Part shown: positions 7,601-15,418 of the stretch, one piece after another
Layout of the letters: each line of letters begins with the position of its first letter
Position numbering within the stretch: position 1 is the stretch's first letter
Assembly (NCBI GenBank): GCA_020723345.1
Contig: DYJA01000053.1
Location: forward strand, 1-45,664
DNA length: 45,664 bases
Direction: 5' to 3'
From: Candidatus Aquidulcis sp.
GTDB lineage: Bacteria; Chloroflexota; Anaerolineae; UBA4142
The notes under the pieces: model-generated
Seen by the model: only the letters and a program-made list of their open reading frames with translations
Database searches by the model: none
What the model was told of the DNA's origin: nothing
Position numbers and translations under genes: made by a program

Positions 7601-7798
7601 GTGCCGCGCTTGGTCGTCGGAGGAATCGCCCCAGAAGAGCGCGGCGATTTTTTCGCGCGCGTGTTCTTCGGGGTGGAGGGCAAGATACGCAAACAGGGAT
7701 TCCACTTTGCGCGTGGGGAAACGGATCGGGTGAGCATCTTTCTCGATCCGAAATGCGCCAAGCAGATACAAACGATACCGAGGAGACGAGCGCGGCAT
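4691..7798 (-). CDS. AfsR-like transcriptional regulator: winged helix, BTAD, NB-ARC, TPR
   Basis: 1035-residue cytoplasmic regulator. Order: OmpR-type DNA-binding domain (YRLYLLGAFRIEKDAHPIRFPTRKVESL, about residues 7-95), bacterial transcriptional activation domain (about 95-260), NB-ARC NTPase opening LPHPLTSFVGRANE with Walker A GAGGCGKT (289-296), Walker B LLLVLDNCEHL (about 360-370) and sensor ATSRAPL, then C-terminal TPR repeats. The start at 7798 is chosen for AAGGAGGGATCT just upstream; an in-frame ATG at 7837 lacks this. Two palindromic elements (6105-6168, 7407-7481) lie inside the gene without breaking the frame and add about 15-25 residues each. Its position ahead of the peptide importer and the paired heptamers at both lipoprotein promoters suggest it activates that cluster. 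Confidence 0.92.
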   Translation of the reverse strand: MPRSSPRYRLYLLGAFRIEKDAHPIRFPTRKVESLFAYLALHPEEHAREKIAALFWGDSSDDQARHSLRTALATIRKELGDDAFIASRETMQLNPDFPLWVDAREFQQMANGEWQIAQASSAISHLQSALSHYRGDLLADFYDDWILPERERLRAAYLDALLNLAQQLRAASQYERAMEYARQVLTTDPANEHAHQHLIFCYAALGDRTAALKQSDECACRLREELGVEPSSETLALRARIQAELTGAKSRVALLTNLPHPLTSFVGRANETQTIRQSLAASRLVSLVGAGGCGKTRLAIRVASDLAVENRFANGVWWVELAALNDAARVPHAVATVFHLDESPAKPIAETLTDHLREKELLLVLDNCEHLFAACARLVDDIVTACPRVRILATSRAPLSITGEVAWRVPSLTLPDAEQVLPPQDIARYDALCLFAERAATVAPSWKLAEHANAVAHICARLDGMPLAIELAAARLRVLSAEQIAARLDDRFALLTTGSTTALPRHQTLRAAIDWSFDLLVEDERVLFRRLSVFAGGFTLEAVEAVSSIQYSVTSQLNTEHCRLNPLDVLARLVDKSLVIAEQQDEQARYRMLESIRQYARAKLLQAGETARVQSQHLAFFLQLAERAARELEGAARTTWLRRAEVERDNLRAALEWAFGLEAPASDVELGLRLTVALCGFWLARNHWKEGREWIERALRVMPDDGAPQTRVTLFKYAYRFAIALGDLNAARAHLQARESLVFALNDQVGIAELLLARAGLARLEHRLDAAQTDAEEGLRRFTARGDRSGIASALAAQGSIERARGDYGAARALFDASLRLRQEIGEQETLGESLGASAFAAFRARDFATALALFGQLLAFAQAQADQSLMRHALVNLGEVARAAGKYREAKPYYEQSLELARALPAKLHIGCALQGLGFVAVEEGDLRRARECNQECLALYQEQKLTWGVAGAVWGFARVAAAEGKGELAARWLGAIDPHLALTGAMATPADRLEHERTLAAVHASLDDAAFDAAWNAGCALTLEQAVAEARQV
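6105..6168. repeat. Heptad-repeat palindrome inside the BTAD regulator gene
   Basis: Left arm of 7-bp words CAGTCTA, CAGTGTT, CAGTGTT, CAGTTGG; right arm ACTGAAT, ACTGAAT, ACTGGAT, ACTGCTT. On the coding strand it inserts about 20 residues (SSIQYSVTSQLNTEHCRLN) between the NB-ARC winged-helix end (GGFTLEAVEAV) and PLDVLARLVDKSLV, a junction that is normally short. The same words form the elements at 11104-11164, 11950-12041 and half of 41902-41968. Confidence 0.85.
7407..7481. repeat. Heptad-repeat palindrome inside the BTAD regulator gene
   Basis: Right arm of 7-bp words ATTTGCC, ATTCGCC, ATTTGCC, ATTTGCT; the left arm has GCAGATT, GCAAATG, GCTAATC. It encodes MANGEWQIAQASSAISHLQSALSHY within the BTAD, where the family usually has a shorter helix linker before YRGDLL. 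The frame is preserved. Confidence 0.8.
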
Positions 7799-7851
7799 AG
7801 ATCCCTCCTTCGCGCGTATCGGCGCGGGATGTTCCACATCGAACTGAGTTG

Positions 7852-7880
7852 ATTGTAGGACAATTTTGGAAAATTGTCCA
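7852..7880 (-). promoter_or_regulatory. Promoter of the BTAD regulator, -35 inside a palindrome
   Basis: Minus strand: -35 TGGACA (7875-7880), 17-bp spacer, -10 TACAAT (7852-7857), about 50 bases before the ATG at 7798. The -35 box is the end of the GGACAATTTT palindrome (7858-7879). Confidence 0.6.
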
Positions 7881-7935
7881 ACATTCTATTTGCGCGATTG
7901 GCGCTCGCGTAGGACAATTTTGAAAATTGTCCTAC
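7858..7935. repeat. Pair of GGACAATTTT palindromes between divergent genes
   Basis: First palindrome: 10-bp arms GGACAATTTT (7858-7867) and complement (7870-7879) around GG. Second: 13-bp arms GTAGGACAATTTT (7909-7921) and complement (7923-7935) around G. They sit between the divergent regulator and PBP genes, and each contributes a -35 box. Confidence 0.85.
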
Positions 7936-7947
7936 TAGTGTTACAAT
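7920..7947 (+). promoter_or_regulatory. Promoter of the class A PBP gene
   Basis: -35 TTGAAA (7920-7925, inside the palindrome), 16-bp spacer, -10 TACAAT (7942-7947). AAGGAG follows at about 7962, then the GTG start at 7981. Confidence 0.6.
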
Positions 7948-7980
7948 GCCTCCGCACGCGACAAGGAGAGGTTTTTATTC

Positions 7981-10900
7981 GTGTCTGCTCGTTCGATCAT
8001 CTTGCGGCGCCGCCGTTTGCAAAAATCGACTAACCGCGCCACGCCCATCGTCGTGCGCCTCACGCTGGGGACGGTGGCGTTAATTGTCGGTCTCGCGCTC
8101 ACCGCCATCGGCGTGGGTGCGGCAACGGTGGTCGGCGTCTACAATTATTACGCCAAAGACCTGCCCGCGCCCGGCGAAATCGCCAAACAAACGTCAAGCC
8201 AGTTCAAGACCACGCGCATCTACGACCGCACGGGTCAGGTTTTGCTGTACGAGATCATCGATCCGCAAGGCGGCAACCGCACCGTCGTGCCGCTGGATCG
8301 CATCCCCAAAAATTGCTCGAATGCGACGGTCGCGCTGGAAGACAAGGATTTCTGGACGAATCCTGGCTTCGACTGGTACGGGATCGCGCGCGCGGCATAC
8401 ACGACGCTGCGCGGCGAACAGGTTCAAGGCGCGAGCACGATCACCCAACAGTTGGTCAAGAACGTTCTCATTCCGCCCGCCGAGCGATTTGTGCGCGATC
8501 CGAATGACTTTGCAACTTATAACCGCAAAGCGAAAGAACTGATCCTTTCGACGGAAATTGCGCGGCGCTACGAAAAAAAGCAAATCCTCGAATGGTATCT
8601 CAACGCGAACAACTACGGCAACCTCGCGTATGGACTCGAAGCCGCCGCCGAAACGTACTTCGGCAAGCACGTTCAGGATCTGGATTTGTCCGAGTGCGCG
8701 ACGCTCGCCGCGGTGCCGCAGTACCCGCTCCAGAATCCGATTGACAATCCGCAAAAGGCGCTCGAACGCCGCAACATCGTGATTGATCGGATGTTCCTGT
8801 ACGGCTATATTACCCAAGACGAGGCGCTCGCCGTCAAAGCGCAAAAACTGCGCGTCACGCCCAAGGTCTTCGACATTCGCGCGCCGCACTTCGTTTTCTA
8901 CATCCGCCGCCAATTGGAAGAAAAGTACGGCGCGGAAATGGTCTATCGCGGCGGGCTGAATGTGTACACCACGCTCGACTACAATATTCAGCAGGTTGCG
9001 GAGAACGCCGCGCGCGATCAAGTCAAAAAACTGACCGCCGAAAAACGAAACGTGACGAACGCCTCCATCGTCGTCATTCGTCCGAGCACTGGCGAAATCG
9101 TCGCGATGGTTGGGTCAGTCGATTATTTCAATCGCGATATTGACGGACAAGTGAACGTGTCGCTCGCGCCGCGCCAACCGGGGTCGTCGTTCAAACCGTT
9201 CACGTACCTCACCGCGTTCGCGCAGGGCTTTACCGCCGCGTCGATGTTGATGGACGTGCGGACGGTCTTCGACGATCCCGGCAATCCACCCTACGTCCCA
9301 GAAAACTACGACCGCAAATATCACGGACCGACGCGCTTGCGGACCGCGTTCGGATCGTCGTTCAACATTCCAGCCGTGAAACTGATTCAACTCGTCGGTC
9401 CCAAAAATGTCGTCAACACCGCGCATCGGATGGGCATCAACACGCTGGGCGGCGAAAAGTACGGACTCGCGCTCACGCTCGGCGGCGGCGAAACGACGCT
9501 GCTCGACATGACGTACGCGAACAGCGTCCTTGCGAATCAAGGCAGCATGACCGGCGCGCCGGTCGATCCCAAACAACTCAAACCCGGCTATCGCACGCTC
9601 GATCCGATTTCGATTTTCAAAGTCGTCGACGCGAACAACAAAACGCTGTACGAATTCAAGCAGCCGGACAAAGTTCAAGTGGTCACGCCGCAACTGTCGT
9701 TTTTGGTCAGCGACATTCTGTCGGACAACGTCGCGCGCACGCCGGGCTTTGGATCGAATAGCGTCCTGAAATTGTCGCGCCCCGCCGCGGTGAAAACCGG
9801 CACGACTTCGGATTGGCGCGACAATTGGACGATTGGCTACACGCCGGATTTCGCGGTCGGCGTGTGGGTGGGCAACGCGGACAACGCCGAAATGGAACAC
9901 ATTAGCGGCGTGATGGGCGCGGCGCCGATTTGGCGCGACGTGATGGAGAAAATTCACCAGACGCTGCCGACGCGCTGGTACACCGAACCACCGGGGATGA
10001 CGCGCGTCGAAGTGTGCGCGACGAGCGGACTCTTGCCGACGCCGTACTGCCCCGAACGCGTCAAAGAACTTTTCGTCGCGGGCACCGAGCCGAAATCGTT
10101 CGACAATATCTGGCAGCCGTTCCGCATCTACAAACCGACCGGCAAATTGGCGACGGTGTACAATCCGCCGGACCAAGTCGAAGAAAAAGTTTTCCCGATT
10201 TACCCGCCCGAAGCCGCGGACTGGGTGCGCGATAACAACATCCCGCAGCCGCCGTCGGAGTACGACACGTCGAATCGTTCGACCGCGCAGGGCGGTGATG
10301 TCGCGATCACCACACCCGCGTCGTACTCGTCCATCGCCGGAATCGTCACGATCACCGGCAACGCGCGGCTCGACAATCTCGCGACGTATCGGCTCGCGTA
10401 CGGCAAAGGACTCGACCCGACGCAATGGACGCAGATCGGCGGCGATCATTCGAATCGCGTCGACAATGGATATTTGGAACAGTGGGACGTAACCGCGCTC
10501 GATGGCTTGTACACGCTAAAACTGACGGCGGTCGAACGGAACGGCACGCCGCGCGAATCCGCGATTCAAGTGCTCGTGGACAACAAACCGCCGACGATCA
10601 AAATCATTCATCCGGCGGATGGCGCGATCTACAGTCCCGAAAAAGACGAGTGGGTTTCGATTGGCGTCGAAGCGGTGGATAACGCGTCGATGAGCAAAGT
10701 TGAATTTTACCTCGACGGCGGCTACCTCGGCGCGACGACGGTTGCACCGTACAACAAAAAGTGGACGATCAAAATGTCGGACACGTTGACGCGGACGCTC
10801 GCCGCCGCCGCCGCCGTCACGCCGACCAAGCCGATCACGATCACGCGCACGATCACGAATCCGGATAACACGATTTCCAACGAGCAACTCGTCGGCTCTG

Positions 10901-11103
10901 TCGCGCGCGTGACGGCGACGGTGCCTGCGGTCAGCGCGGTGTTCACGACCGGCATGGTGCTCATTTCGAACACGGTTACCATACCCGGCGCGCCGGGCTT
11001 TGTCGAATCACACACGATCAAAGCGATTGCGGTGGACGCGGCGGGCAATCGCACCGAAAGTCAGACGATCACGATTTTTGCGCAGCATGCGCTGAAGAAG
11101 TAA
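7981..11103 (+). CDS. Class A penicillin-binding protein (bifunctional peptidoglycan synthase)
   Basis: 1040 residues; polymerises glycan strands and cross-links peptides at the outer face of the membrane. One N-terminal membrane anchor (about 25-53). GT51 glycosyltransferase motifs: EDKDFWTNPGFD (catalytic E120), QGASTITQQLVKN (149-161), then RKAKELILSTEIARRYEKKQ and ILEWYLNANNYGN. Transpeptidase motifs: SSFK (nucleophile S402, K405), SFN (460-462), KTGT (605-608). After about residue 690 comes a C-terminal extension with Ig-like/bacterial Big-type segments (PPTIKIIHPADGAIYSP..., VEFYLDGGYLG), probably wall- or partner-binding. GTG start with AAGGAGAG upstream. Confidence 0.95.
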   Translation: MSARSIILRRRRLQKSTNRATPIVVRLTLGTVALIVGLALTAIGVGAATVVGVYNYYAKDLPAPGEIAKQTSSQFKTTRIYDRTGQVLLYEIIDPQGGNRTVVPLDRIPKNCSNATVALEDKDFWTNPGFDWYGIARAAYTTLRGEQVQGASTITQQLVKNVLIPPAERFVRDPNDFATYNRKAKELILSTEIARRYEKKQILEWYLNANNYGNLAYGLEAAAETYFGKHVQDLDLSECATLAAVPQYPLQNPIDNPQKALERRNIVIDRMFLYGYITQDEALAVKAQKLRVTPKVFDIRAPHFVFYIRRQLEEKYGAEMVYRGGLNVYTTLDYNIQQVAENAARDQVKKLTAEKRNVTNASIVVIRPSTGEIVAMVGSVDYFNRDIDGQVNVSLAPRQPGSSFKPFTYLTAFAQGFTAASMLMDVRTVFDDPGNPPYVPENYDRKYHGPTRLRTAFGSSFNIPAVKLIQLVGPKNVVNTAHRMGINTLGGEKYGLALTLGGGETTLLDMTYANSVLANQGSMTGAPVDPKQLKPGYRTLDPISIFKVVDANNKTLYEFKQPDKVQVVTPQLSFLVSDILSDNVARTPGFGSNSVLKLSRPAAVKTGTTSDWRDNWTIGYTPDFAVGVWVGNADNAEMEHISGVMGAAPIWRDVMEKIHQTLPTRWYTEPPGMTRVEVCATSGLLPTPYCPERVKELFVAGTEPKSFDNIWQPFRIYKPTGKLATVYNPPDQVEEKVFPIYPPEAADWVRDNNIPQPPSEYDTSNRSTAQGGDVAITTPASYSSIAGIVTITGNARLDNLATYRLAYGKGLDPTQWTQIGGDHSNRVDNGYLEQWDVTALDGLYTLKLTAVERNGTPRESAIQVLVDNKPPTIKIIHPADGAIYSPEKDEWVSIGVEAVDNASMSKVEFYLDGGYLGATTVAPYNKKWTIKMSDTLTRTLAAAAAVTPTKPITITRTITNPDNTISNEQLVGSVARVTATVPAVSAVFTTGMVLISNTVTIPGAPGFVESHTIKAIAVDAAGNRTESQTITIFAQHALKK

Positions 11104-11164
11104 ACAGTGTTCAGTATTCGGCTGATTCGCTACTGGAGACTGAACACTGAAAACTGAATACTGG
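11104..11164. repeat. Heptad-repeat palindrome (CAGTRTT type)
   Basis: Words CAGTGTT, CAGTATT on the left; ACTGAAC, ACTGAAA, ACTGAAT on the right. It fills the gap between the PBP stop and the surE start, leaving no clear Shine-Dalgarno before surE. Confidence 0.85.
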
Positions 11165-11173
11165 GTTTACCAA

Positions 11174-11956
11174 ATGAACATACTCGTAACCAACGACGAT
11201 GGAATAGACTCACCCGGCTTGCTCGCGCTCAAACAAACGTTGCAAACGCTCGGCGAGGTGACAGTTGTTGCGCCGGAACGCAACTGGAGCGCGGCGGGTC
11301 ACACCAAAACAATGTTCCGACCGCTACGCGTCAATCCGACAACGCTGCGCGATGGTTCACCGGCGTACAGCACCGACGGCGCGCCGACCGATTGCGTCGC
11401 GCTCGTGATGCTGGGGCTGTTGCGCGACTTGCCCACGCTCGTCGTCAGCGGGATCAATCCCGGCAGCAATCTCGCGCACGATCTCACGTACTCGGGCACT
11501 GTCGCCGCGGCGATGGAAGCCGCGATTCACGGCGTCCCCGGCATCGCCATGTCCATCGACGCGAATCATCACGCGGAAATTGATTTCACCCCGGCGGCTC
11601 AAGTTGCCGCGCGCATCGCGCGGCGCGTGTTGACGGACGGCTTGCCGCGCGATACGTTTCTCAACGTCAACGTGCCGGATATTCCGTTCGAACAGATTCA
11701 AGGCGCGCGCATCACGCGGCTCGGCAAACGGATCTACCGCGATGAACTCGTCGCGCGGCAAGACCCGTACGGCAAAGATTATTACTGGATCGGCGGCCAG
11801 CCGCCGACCGGCGCAATCGAAGAAGAAGGCACAGACGTGTGGGCGGTCGCGCATCAATTCGTTTCGATCACGCCGGTCCACATGGATATGACCAGTCACG
11901 CGCTCGTCGCGCGGTTGAAAGAGTGGGAACGCGATTCGTTAATTAGCGAACAGTGA
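11174..11956 (+). CDS. surE: 5'/3'-nucleotidase SurE
   Basis: 260-residue cytoplasmic metal-dependent nucleoside 5'-monophosphate phosphatase. The N-terminal metal site MNILVTNDDGIDSPG (D8, D9) is intact. VVAPERNWSAAGHT and VVSGINPGSNLAHDLTYSGTVAAAMEA are the other family signatures, and the length is typical. The final residues (SEQ) and stop fall in the following palindrome. No obvious Shine-Dalgarno precedes the ATG, which directly follows the repeat at 11104-11164. Confidence 0.97.
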   Translation: MNILVTNDDGIDSPGLLALKQTLQTLGEVTVVAPERNWSAAGHTKTMFRPLRVNPTTLRDGSPAYSTDGAPTDCVALVMLGLLRDLPTLVVSGINPGSNLAHDLTYSGTVAAAMEAAIHGVPGIAMSIDANHHAEIDFTPAAQVAARIARRVLTDGLPRDTFLNVNVPDIPFEQIQGARITRLGKRIYRDELVARQDPYGKDYYWIGGQPPTGAIEEEGTDVWAVAHQFVSITPVHMDMTSHALVARLKEWERDSLISEQ

Positions 11957-12041
11957 ACTGTAAACAGTATTCGGTATCCAGTGTTCAGTATCCAGACCAC
12001 ACCGGATCACTGGATACTGAATACTGAACACTGAATTCTGC
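11950..12041. repeat. Heptad-repeat palindrome (CAGTRTT type)
   Basis: Left words CAGTATT, CGGTATC, CAGTGTT, CAGTATC; right words ACTGGAT, ACTGAAT, ACTGAAC, ACTGAAT. It includes the surE stop codon (11954-11956) and ends just before the Shine-Dalgarno of the next gene. Confidence 0.88.
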
Positions 12042-12067
12042 ATACAATCACTCACAGGAGAAAAACG

Positions 12068-13027
12068 ATGGTTCAAACGATGCAAGCCCCCAGCCCAGTT
12101 CGGCTTCAAGAAAAACAATATCCGCAGTGGGCGTTTTTCCAGGGTCAATTCGTGCCAATCGCCGACGCCAAAATCAGTATCATGACCCAGGTGATCAATT
12201 ATGGCATCGGCGCGTTTGGCGGAGTCCGCGCGTATTGGAATGCGGACAAACAACAACTGTACGTCTTCCGCATCGCCGATCACATGCGGCGTTTTCTCAA
12301 CTCGGGCAAATTCCTCTGCGCGACTCTGCCCTACACCGCCGACGATTTGCAGCGCTTTATCGTCGAATTGCTGCGGCGCGAAGGGTACCGCGAAGACGCG
12401 TACATTCGTCCGCTGTTGTACAACGCGACCGAAGACATCACGCCGCGCCTGTACGACGTCAAATTCGATTTCGCGTGCTTCACCAAACCGTTGGGCAATT
12501 ACATCGCGCTGCAAGTGCGCGCGTGCACGTCGTCGTGGTGGCGCGTGGAGGACAACATCATTCCTGCTCGCGGCAAGATTACGGGCGCGTACATCAACTC
12601 GGCGCTCGCGAAAAGCGAGGCGCACTGGAACGGTTACGACGAGGCGATTGTCTTGAACCAGGATGGTCACGTCGCGGAAGGCAGCGCGATGAATCTGTTC
12701 ATCGTGCGCGACGGCGCGGTGATCACTGCGCCGGTTTCCGACAATATTCTGGAAGGCATCACGCGGCGCACCGTGCTGCAACTCGCGCGCGAAGCCGGCA
12801 TCGAAACCATCGAACGTTCGATTGATCGCACCGAGTTGTACATTGCCGACGAAGTGTTGTTCTGCGGAACCGGCGCGCAGGTTGCCGCCGTGATCGAGAT
12901 CGATCATCGCAAGATCGGCGAAGGGCGGCTCGGCGCGGTCGGCAAAAAATTGCAGGACGCGTACTTCGACGTCGTGCGCGGCAAAGATACGCGCCACGCC
13001 GATTGGCTCACGCCGGTCTACGCCTAA
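12068..13027 (+). CDS. ilvE: Branched-chain amino acid aminotransferase (PLP fold type IV)
   Basis: 319 residues; transfers amino groups between glutamate and branched-chain 2-oxo acids. Signatures: PQWAFFQGQFVPIADAKISIMTQVINYGIGAFGGVRAYWN near the N-terminus, PLP lysine K170 in ARGKITGAYINSALAKSEA, then DEAIVLNQDGHVAEGSAMNLF and DNILEGITRRTVLQLA. AGGAGAAAAACG precedes the ATG. Assignment to IlvE over D-amino-acid or aminodeoxychorismate enzymes rests on the EGSAMNLF and GGVRAYW context. Confidence 0.92.
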   Translation: MVQTMQAPSPVRLQEKQYPQWAFFQGQFVPIADAKISIMTQVINYGIGAFGGVRAYWNADKQQLYVFRIADHMRRFLNSGKFLCATLPYTADDLQRFIVELLRREGYREDAYIRPLLYNATEDITPRLYDVKFDFACFTKPLGNYIALQVRACTSSWWRVEDNIIPARGKITGAYINSALAKSEAHWNGYDEAIVLNQDGHVAEGSAMNLFIVRDGAVITAPVSDNILEGITRRTVLQLAREAGIETIERSIDRTELYIADEVLFCGTGAQVAAVIEIDHRKIGEGRLGAVGKKLQDAYFDVVRGKDTRHADWLTPVYA

Positions 13028-13098
13028 AACCGACCGCCGACGACCGACCGCCGACCGCCGTTTTGCGTCCGCGGTCTGCGGTCGGCTGTCTGCGGTCA
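13028..13098. repeat. Heptad-repeat palindrome (CCGACCG type)
   Basis: Left arm of 7-bp words CCGACCG, CCGACGA, CCGACCG, CCGACCG; right arm GCGGTCT, GCGGTCG, GCTGTCT, GCGGTCA. It occupies the whole gap after the aminotransferase stop. Confidence 0.85.
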
Positions 13099-13115
13099 TC
13101 GAGAGAAATCGCCAC

Positions 13116-13547
13116 GTGAACATTCCGGTTCCCGTTCCTCCGCCGCCGCCCGAAGTCCTCGCGCCGCGCGAAGAAATCGAGACCACGTTTCAACCGACGA
13201 GCCGCCTCGCGCTGCTGGGGCGCGATCACGCGTTGCAAATATTGTTTGCGTTGGCGCTCCTCGTCAACGTCGCACTCGTCGTCTATTTGGGTTTGCGATT
13301 TGACGCGCTGCCGGACCCGCTGCCGTTGCACTTTGACGCGTCCGGTTTGGCAGATCGCATCGAAGCCAAGACCGGCATTTTCGGCTTGCCGCTGATCGGA
13401 TTCGGCGTGCTGATCTTGAACAGCGCGCTGGGCGTCCTCACGCATCGCCGCGAGCGCGCGGCGGCGATCTTGCTCGTCACGAGCGCGCTGCTTGCGCAAA
13501 TCATGCTGTGGTTCGCGGTGAGCAGTATCATCGGCGGACTGGTTTAA
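13116..13547 (+). CDS. DUF1648-like small membrane protein
   Basis: 143 residues. A proline-rich N-terminus (PVPVPPPPPEV) precedes a membrane helix (LQILFALALLVNVALVVYLGL), the DUF1648 hallmark ALPDPLPLHFDASGLADR, and two more predicted spans. DUF1648 is found in SdpI-like and related membrane proteins; no enzymatic role is known. It lies 5 bp before the DUF92 gene, so the two are probably co-translated. Confidence 0.7.
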   Translation: MNIPVPVPPPPPEVLAPREEIETTFQPTSRLALLGRDHALQILFALALLVNVALVVYLGLRFDALPDPLPLHFDASGLADRIEAKTGIFGLPLIGFGVLILNSALGVLTHRRERAAAILLVTSALLAQIMLWFAVSSIIGGLV

Positions 13548-13552
13548 GTGAC

Positions 13553-14374
13553 TTGACTCCATTCAACTTTCCGATCGGCGCGACGCTCGCACTCCTGATC
13601 GCCGGACTCGCTTATTGGCGCGGTGCGCTATCGTTCAGCGGCGCGGTCGGCGCGACGATCATTGGCACAGTGATCTTTGCGGTGGGCGGACTCGCCTGGG
13701 CGATTCTGCTCATCGCGTTTTTTGTCACGTCGTCCGCATTGTCACGTTACCAAGCGCGCGCCAAAGCGCCGCTCGCCGAAAAATTCCAAAAGGGGCATCG
13801 GCGCGATCTCGGTCAGGTGCTGGCGAACGGCGGCTGGGGCGCACTGCTCGCGCTCGCGTACGCGTTCGCGCCGCAGCCGATTTTGTTCGTTGCGTTCGCT
13901 GGCGCGATGGCGACGGTCAACGCGGATACCTGGGCAACCGAGTTGGGCGTGTTGGGCAAAACCGCGCCGCGCCTGATCACGAACGGACGCGTCGTCGCCG
14001 TCGGGACGAGCGGCGGCGTTACGCCGCTTGGCACACTCGTCGCGTTCTGCGGTGCGCTGCTGATTGGCGCGCTCGCAGTCTTGCTTATTCCATTCACGCA
14101 ACACGCCTCACGCCTCACGCCGCTGTTCATTCTCATCGCGGCGATTTCCGGCTTGCTCGGCTCGCTTTTCGATTCGCTGCTCGGCGCGACGGTGCAGGCG
14201 ATCTACTTTTGCGATTTCGATCAAAAGGAAACGGAATCGGCGATTCATCGCTGCGGACGCGCGACGCGATTGATCCACGGCTGGCGCTGGCTCGACAACG
14301 ACTGGGTGAATTTTCTGGCGAGTGTGGCGGGGAGTGGAATTGCGGCGATGGGGTATTGGGCGATTGGATTTTGA
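13553..14374 (+). CDS. DUF92 family membrane protein (TMEM19-like)
   Basis: About 273 residues and strongly hydrophobic. DUF92 features are a repeated GA-rich membrane core (ALSFSGAVGATIIGTVIFAVGG), FATVNADTWATELGVLG-like text (MATVNADTWATELGVLGK), then GGVTPLGTLVAF and GSLFDSLLGATVQA. Members have been linked to polyprenol/phytyl phosphate chemistry in other organisms; the substrate here is unknown. The start is probably TTG at 13553, just after the upstream stop; an ATG-free extension to 13508 would overlap that gene. Confidence 0.85.
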   Translation: MTPFNFPIGATLALLIAGLAYWRGALSFSGAVGATIIGTVIFAVGGLAWAILLIAFFVTSSALSRYQARAKAPLAEKFQKGHRRDLGQVLANGGWGALLALAYAFAPQPILFVAFAGAMATVNADTWATELGVLGKTAPRLITNGRVVAVGTSGGVTPLGTLVAFCGALLIGALAVLLIPFTQHASRLTPLFILIAAISGLLGSLFDSLLGATVQAIYFCDFDQKETESAIHRCGRATRLIHGWRWLDNDWVNFLASVAGSGIAAMGYWAIGF

Positions 14375-14424
14375 CAGTATCAGAGAGACGGGGTAGAATC
14401 GGAAGCGAGGGAAAGAGGTACACC

Positions 14425-14700
14425 ATGCAAACAACTCTGAGAATGAAACGCGACGCAATACCTGTAATAAAATCAAGTCTCGAGATGAAACGCAAGACAC
14501 TTGAGTTCAGCGCGCGTCAATACCGGCAGCGACTTGCTGCGTTTGAGCGCGCCTATCGCATGACGACGAAACAATTCGCCAAAAAATTTAGCGCAGGCAA
14601 ACTCGGCGATGAAGCGCAATGGTTCGAATGGGAGTTTGCGCTGGATGCGTTACGAGAAACGGAACGCCAAGCAAAACTCGTCGACGCCATCCAGTTGTAG
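14425..14700 (+). CDS. Small antitoxin-like protein
   Basis: 91 residues, charged and largely helical. It contains RQYRQRLAAFERAYRM, FAKKFSAGKLGDEAQWFEWEFALDA and RETERQAKLVDAIQL. The GKLGD..(D/E)..FEWE pattern recalls small proteins that accompany toxin genes (for instance of the DUF6516 type) in prokaryotes (recollection, not searched). AAAGAGG precedes the ATG. It ends 12 bp before the next small gene, forming a three-gene unit with the PIN toxin. Confidence 0.65.
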   Translation: MQTTLRMKRDAIPVIKSSLEMKRKTLEFSARQYRQRLAAFERAYRMTTKQFAKKFSAGKLGDEAQWFEWEFALDALRETERQAKLVDAIQL

Positions 14701-14712
14701 GAGGCAGACAGA

Positions 14713-14979
14713 ATGTCCCAGATATTACTCGATAAAGTACGTGTAGAACTAACATCTGACCAAATCATCGCCGCATTACACCAGTTGCCCGCCCGCGAAC
14801 GCGAACGCGTACGCCGCGAACTGGACTCTGAACAATGGCGTCGTGAGTTTGAACAATTGCTTGCCAAGTTCCAAGCGCGCGCGAAAAAGCATCCAATCTC
14901 AGAAGTAGAAATCATCGAGGAGGTGCGGATTGTCCGAGCCGCGCGGCGCGCCCGCCGACCTGCTCAGAGCAGTAATTGA
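14713..14979 (+). CDS. Putative antitoxin of a PIN-domain toxin
   Basis: 88 residues, very charged and helical: LTSDQIIAALHQLPARERERVRRELDSEQWRREFEQLLAKFQ, then a basic C-terminus. It overlaps the PIN gene by 50 bp in another frame, the usual antitoxin-first arrangement. It would bind and neutralise the PIN nuclease and perhaps autoregulate the operon (inference). Confidence 0.65.
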   Translation: MSQILLDKVRVELTSDQIIAALHQLPARERERVRRELDSEQWRREFEQLLAKFQARAKKHPISEVEIIEEVRIVRAARRARRPAQSSN

Positions 14980-15400
14980 TACGAACATACTCTTGCTCGG
15001 AATGTTCACGGGCGGTCTGTCTTTGCCAATTATTCAAGCTTGGCTGCACGACGAGTTTGAGTTGGTGATCTCTGGGAAATTGCTTGATGAACTTGTCGAA
15101 GTTGCCGCGCGTCCCAAATTCAAGAAATACATCACTGCAGCAGACATGGAGAAACTTTTAGAACTCATCTACCGAAAAGCGGATGTGGTGGGAGACTCCA
15201 CAGACCCAAATCTTGGACGTGATCCGGAAGATTACCCTATTCTCGCGACGGCAATCGCGGGAAATGCTACACACATTGTCACTGCGGATAAAGATTTGCT
15301 CGATGATTCCAAACTAAAGATAGACATGAAACACCGCGGTGTGGAGGTAGTATCCGCGGGTGCATTCCTGCAAGCGCTCAAGGCGCGGCGGAGACGTTAG
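14930..15400 (+). CDS. PIN-domain ribonuclease toxin
   Basis: 156 residues of the 'putative toxin-antitoxin system toxin component, PIN family' type. First acidic motif RAVIDTNILLLGMF, then LVISGKLLDELVEVAARPKF, the central DPEDYPILATAIAGNATHIVTADKDLL with conserved Asp residues, and GVEVVSAGAFLQAL at the end. PIN domains are Mg2+-dependent RNases. The TTG start at 14930 is supported by GAGGAGG 6 bp upstream, inside the antitoxin gene. Confidence 0.88.
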   Translation: MSEPRGAPADLLRAVIDTNILLLGMFTGGLSLPIIQAWLHDEFELVISGKLLDELVEVAARPKFKKYITAADMEKLLELIYRKADVVGDSTDPNLGRDPEDYPILATAIAGNATHIVTADKDLLDDSKLKIDMKHRGVEVVSAGAFLQALKARRRR

Positions 15401-15418
15401 TTTACAACTGGAAGCGCA

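Noticed and set aside
9115-10449. 444-codon antisense open frame inside the PBP gene
   Set aside because: Arises from codon bias of the sense gene, whose transpeptidase motifs lie in the same region.
11950-12041. CRISPR-like array
   Set aside because: The repeated words are 7 bp, degenerate and without spacers, and occur in inverted arms; no cas genes are present.
13615-14700. Long plus-strand open frame across the DUF92 gene
   Set aside because: Only the last 91 codons (from ATG 14425) look like a protein; the earlier part is an Arg-rich shadow of DUF92.
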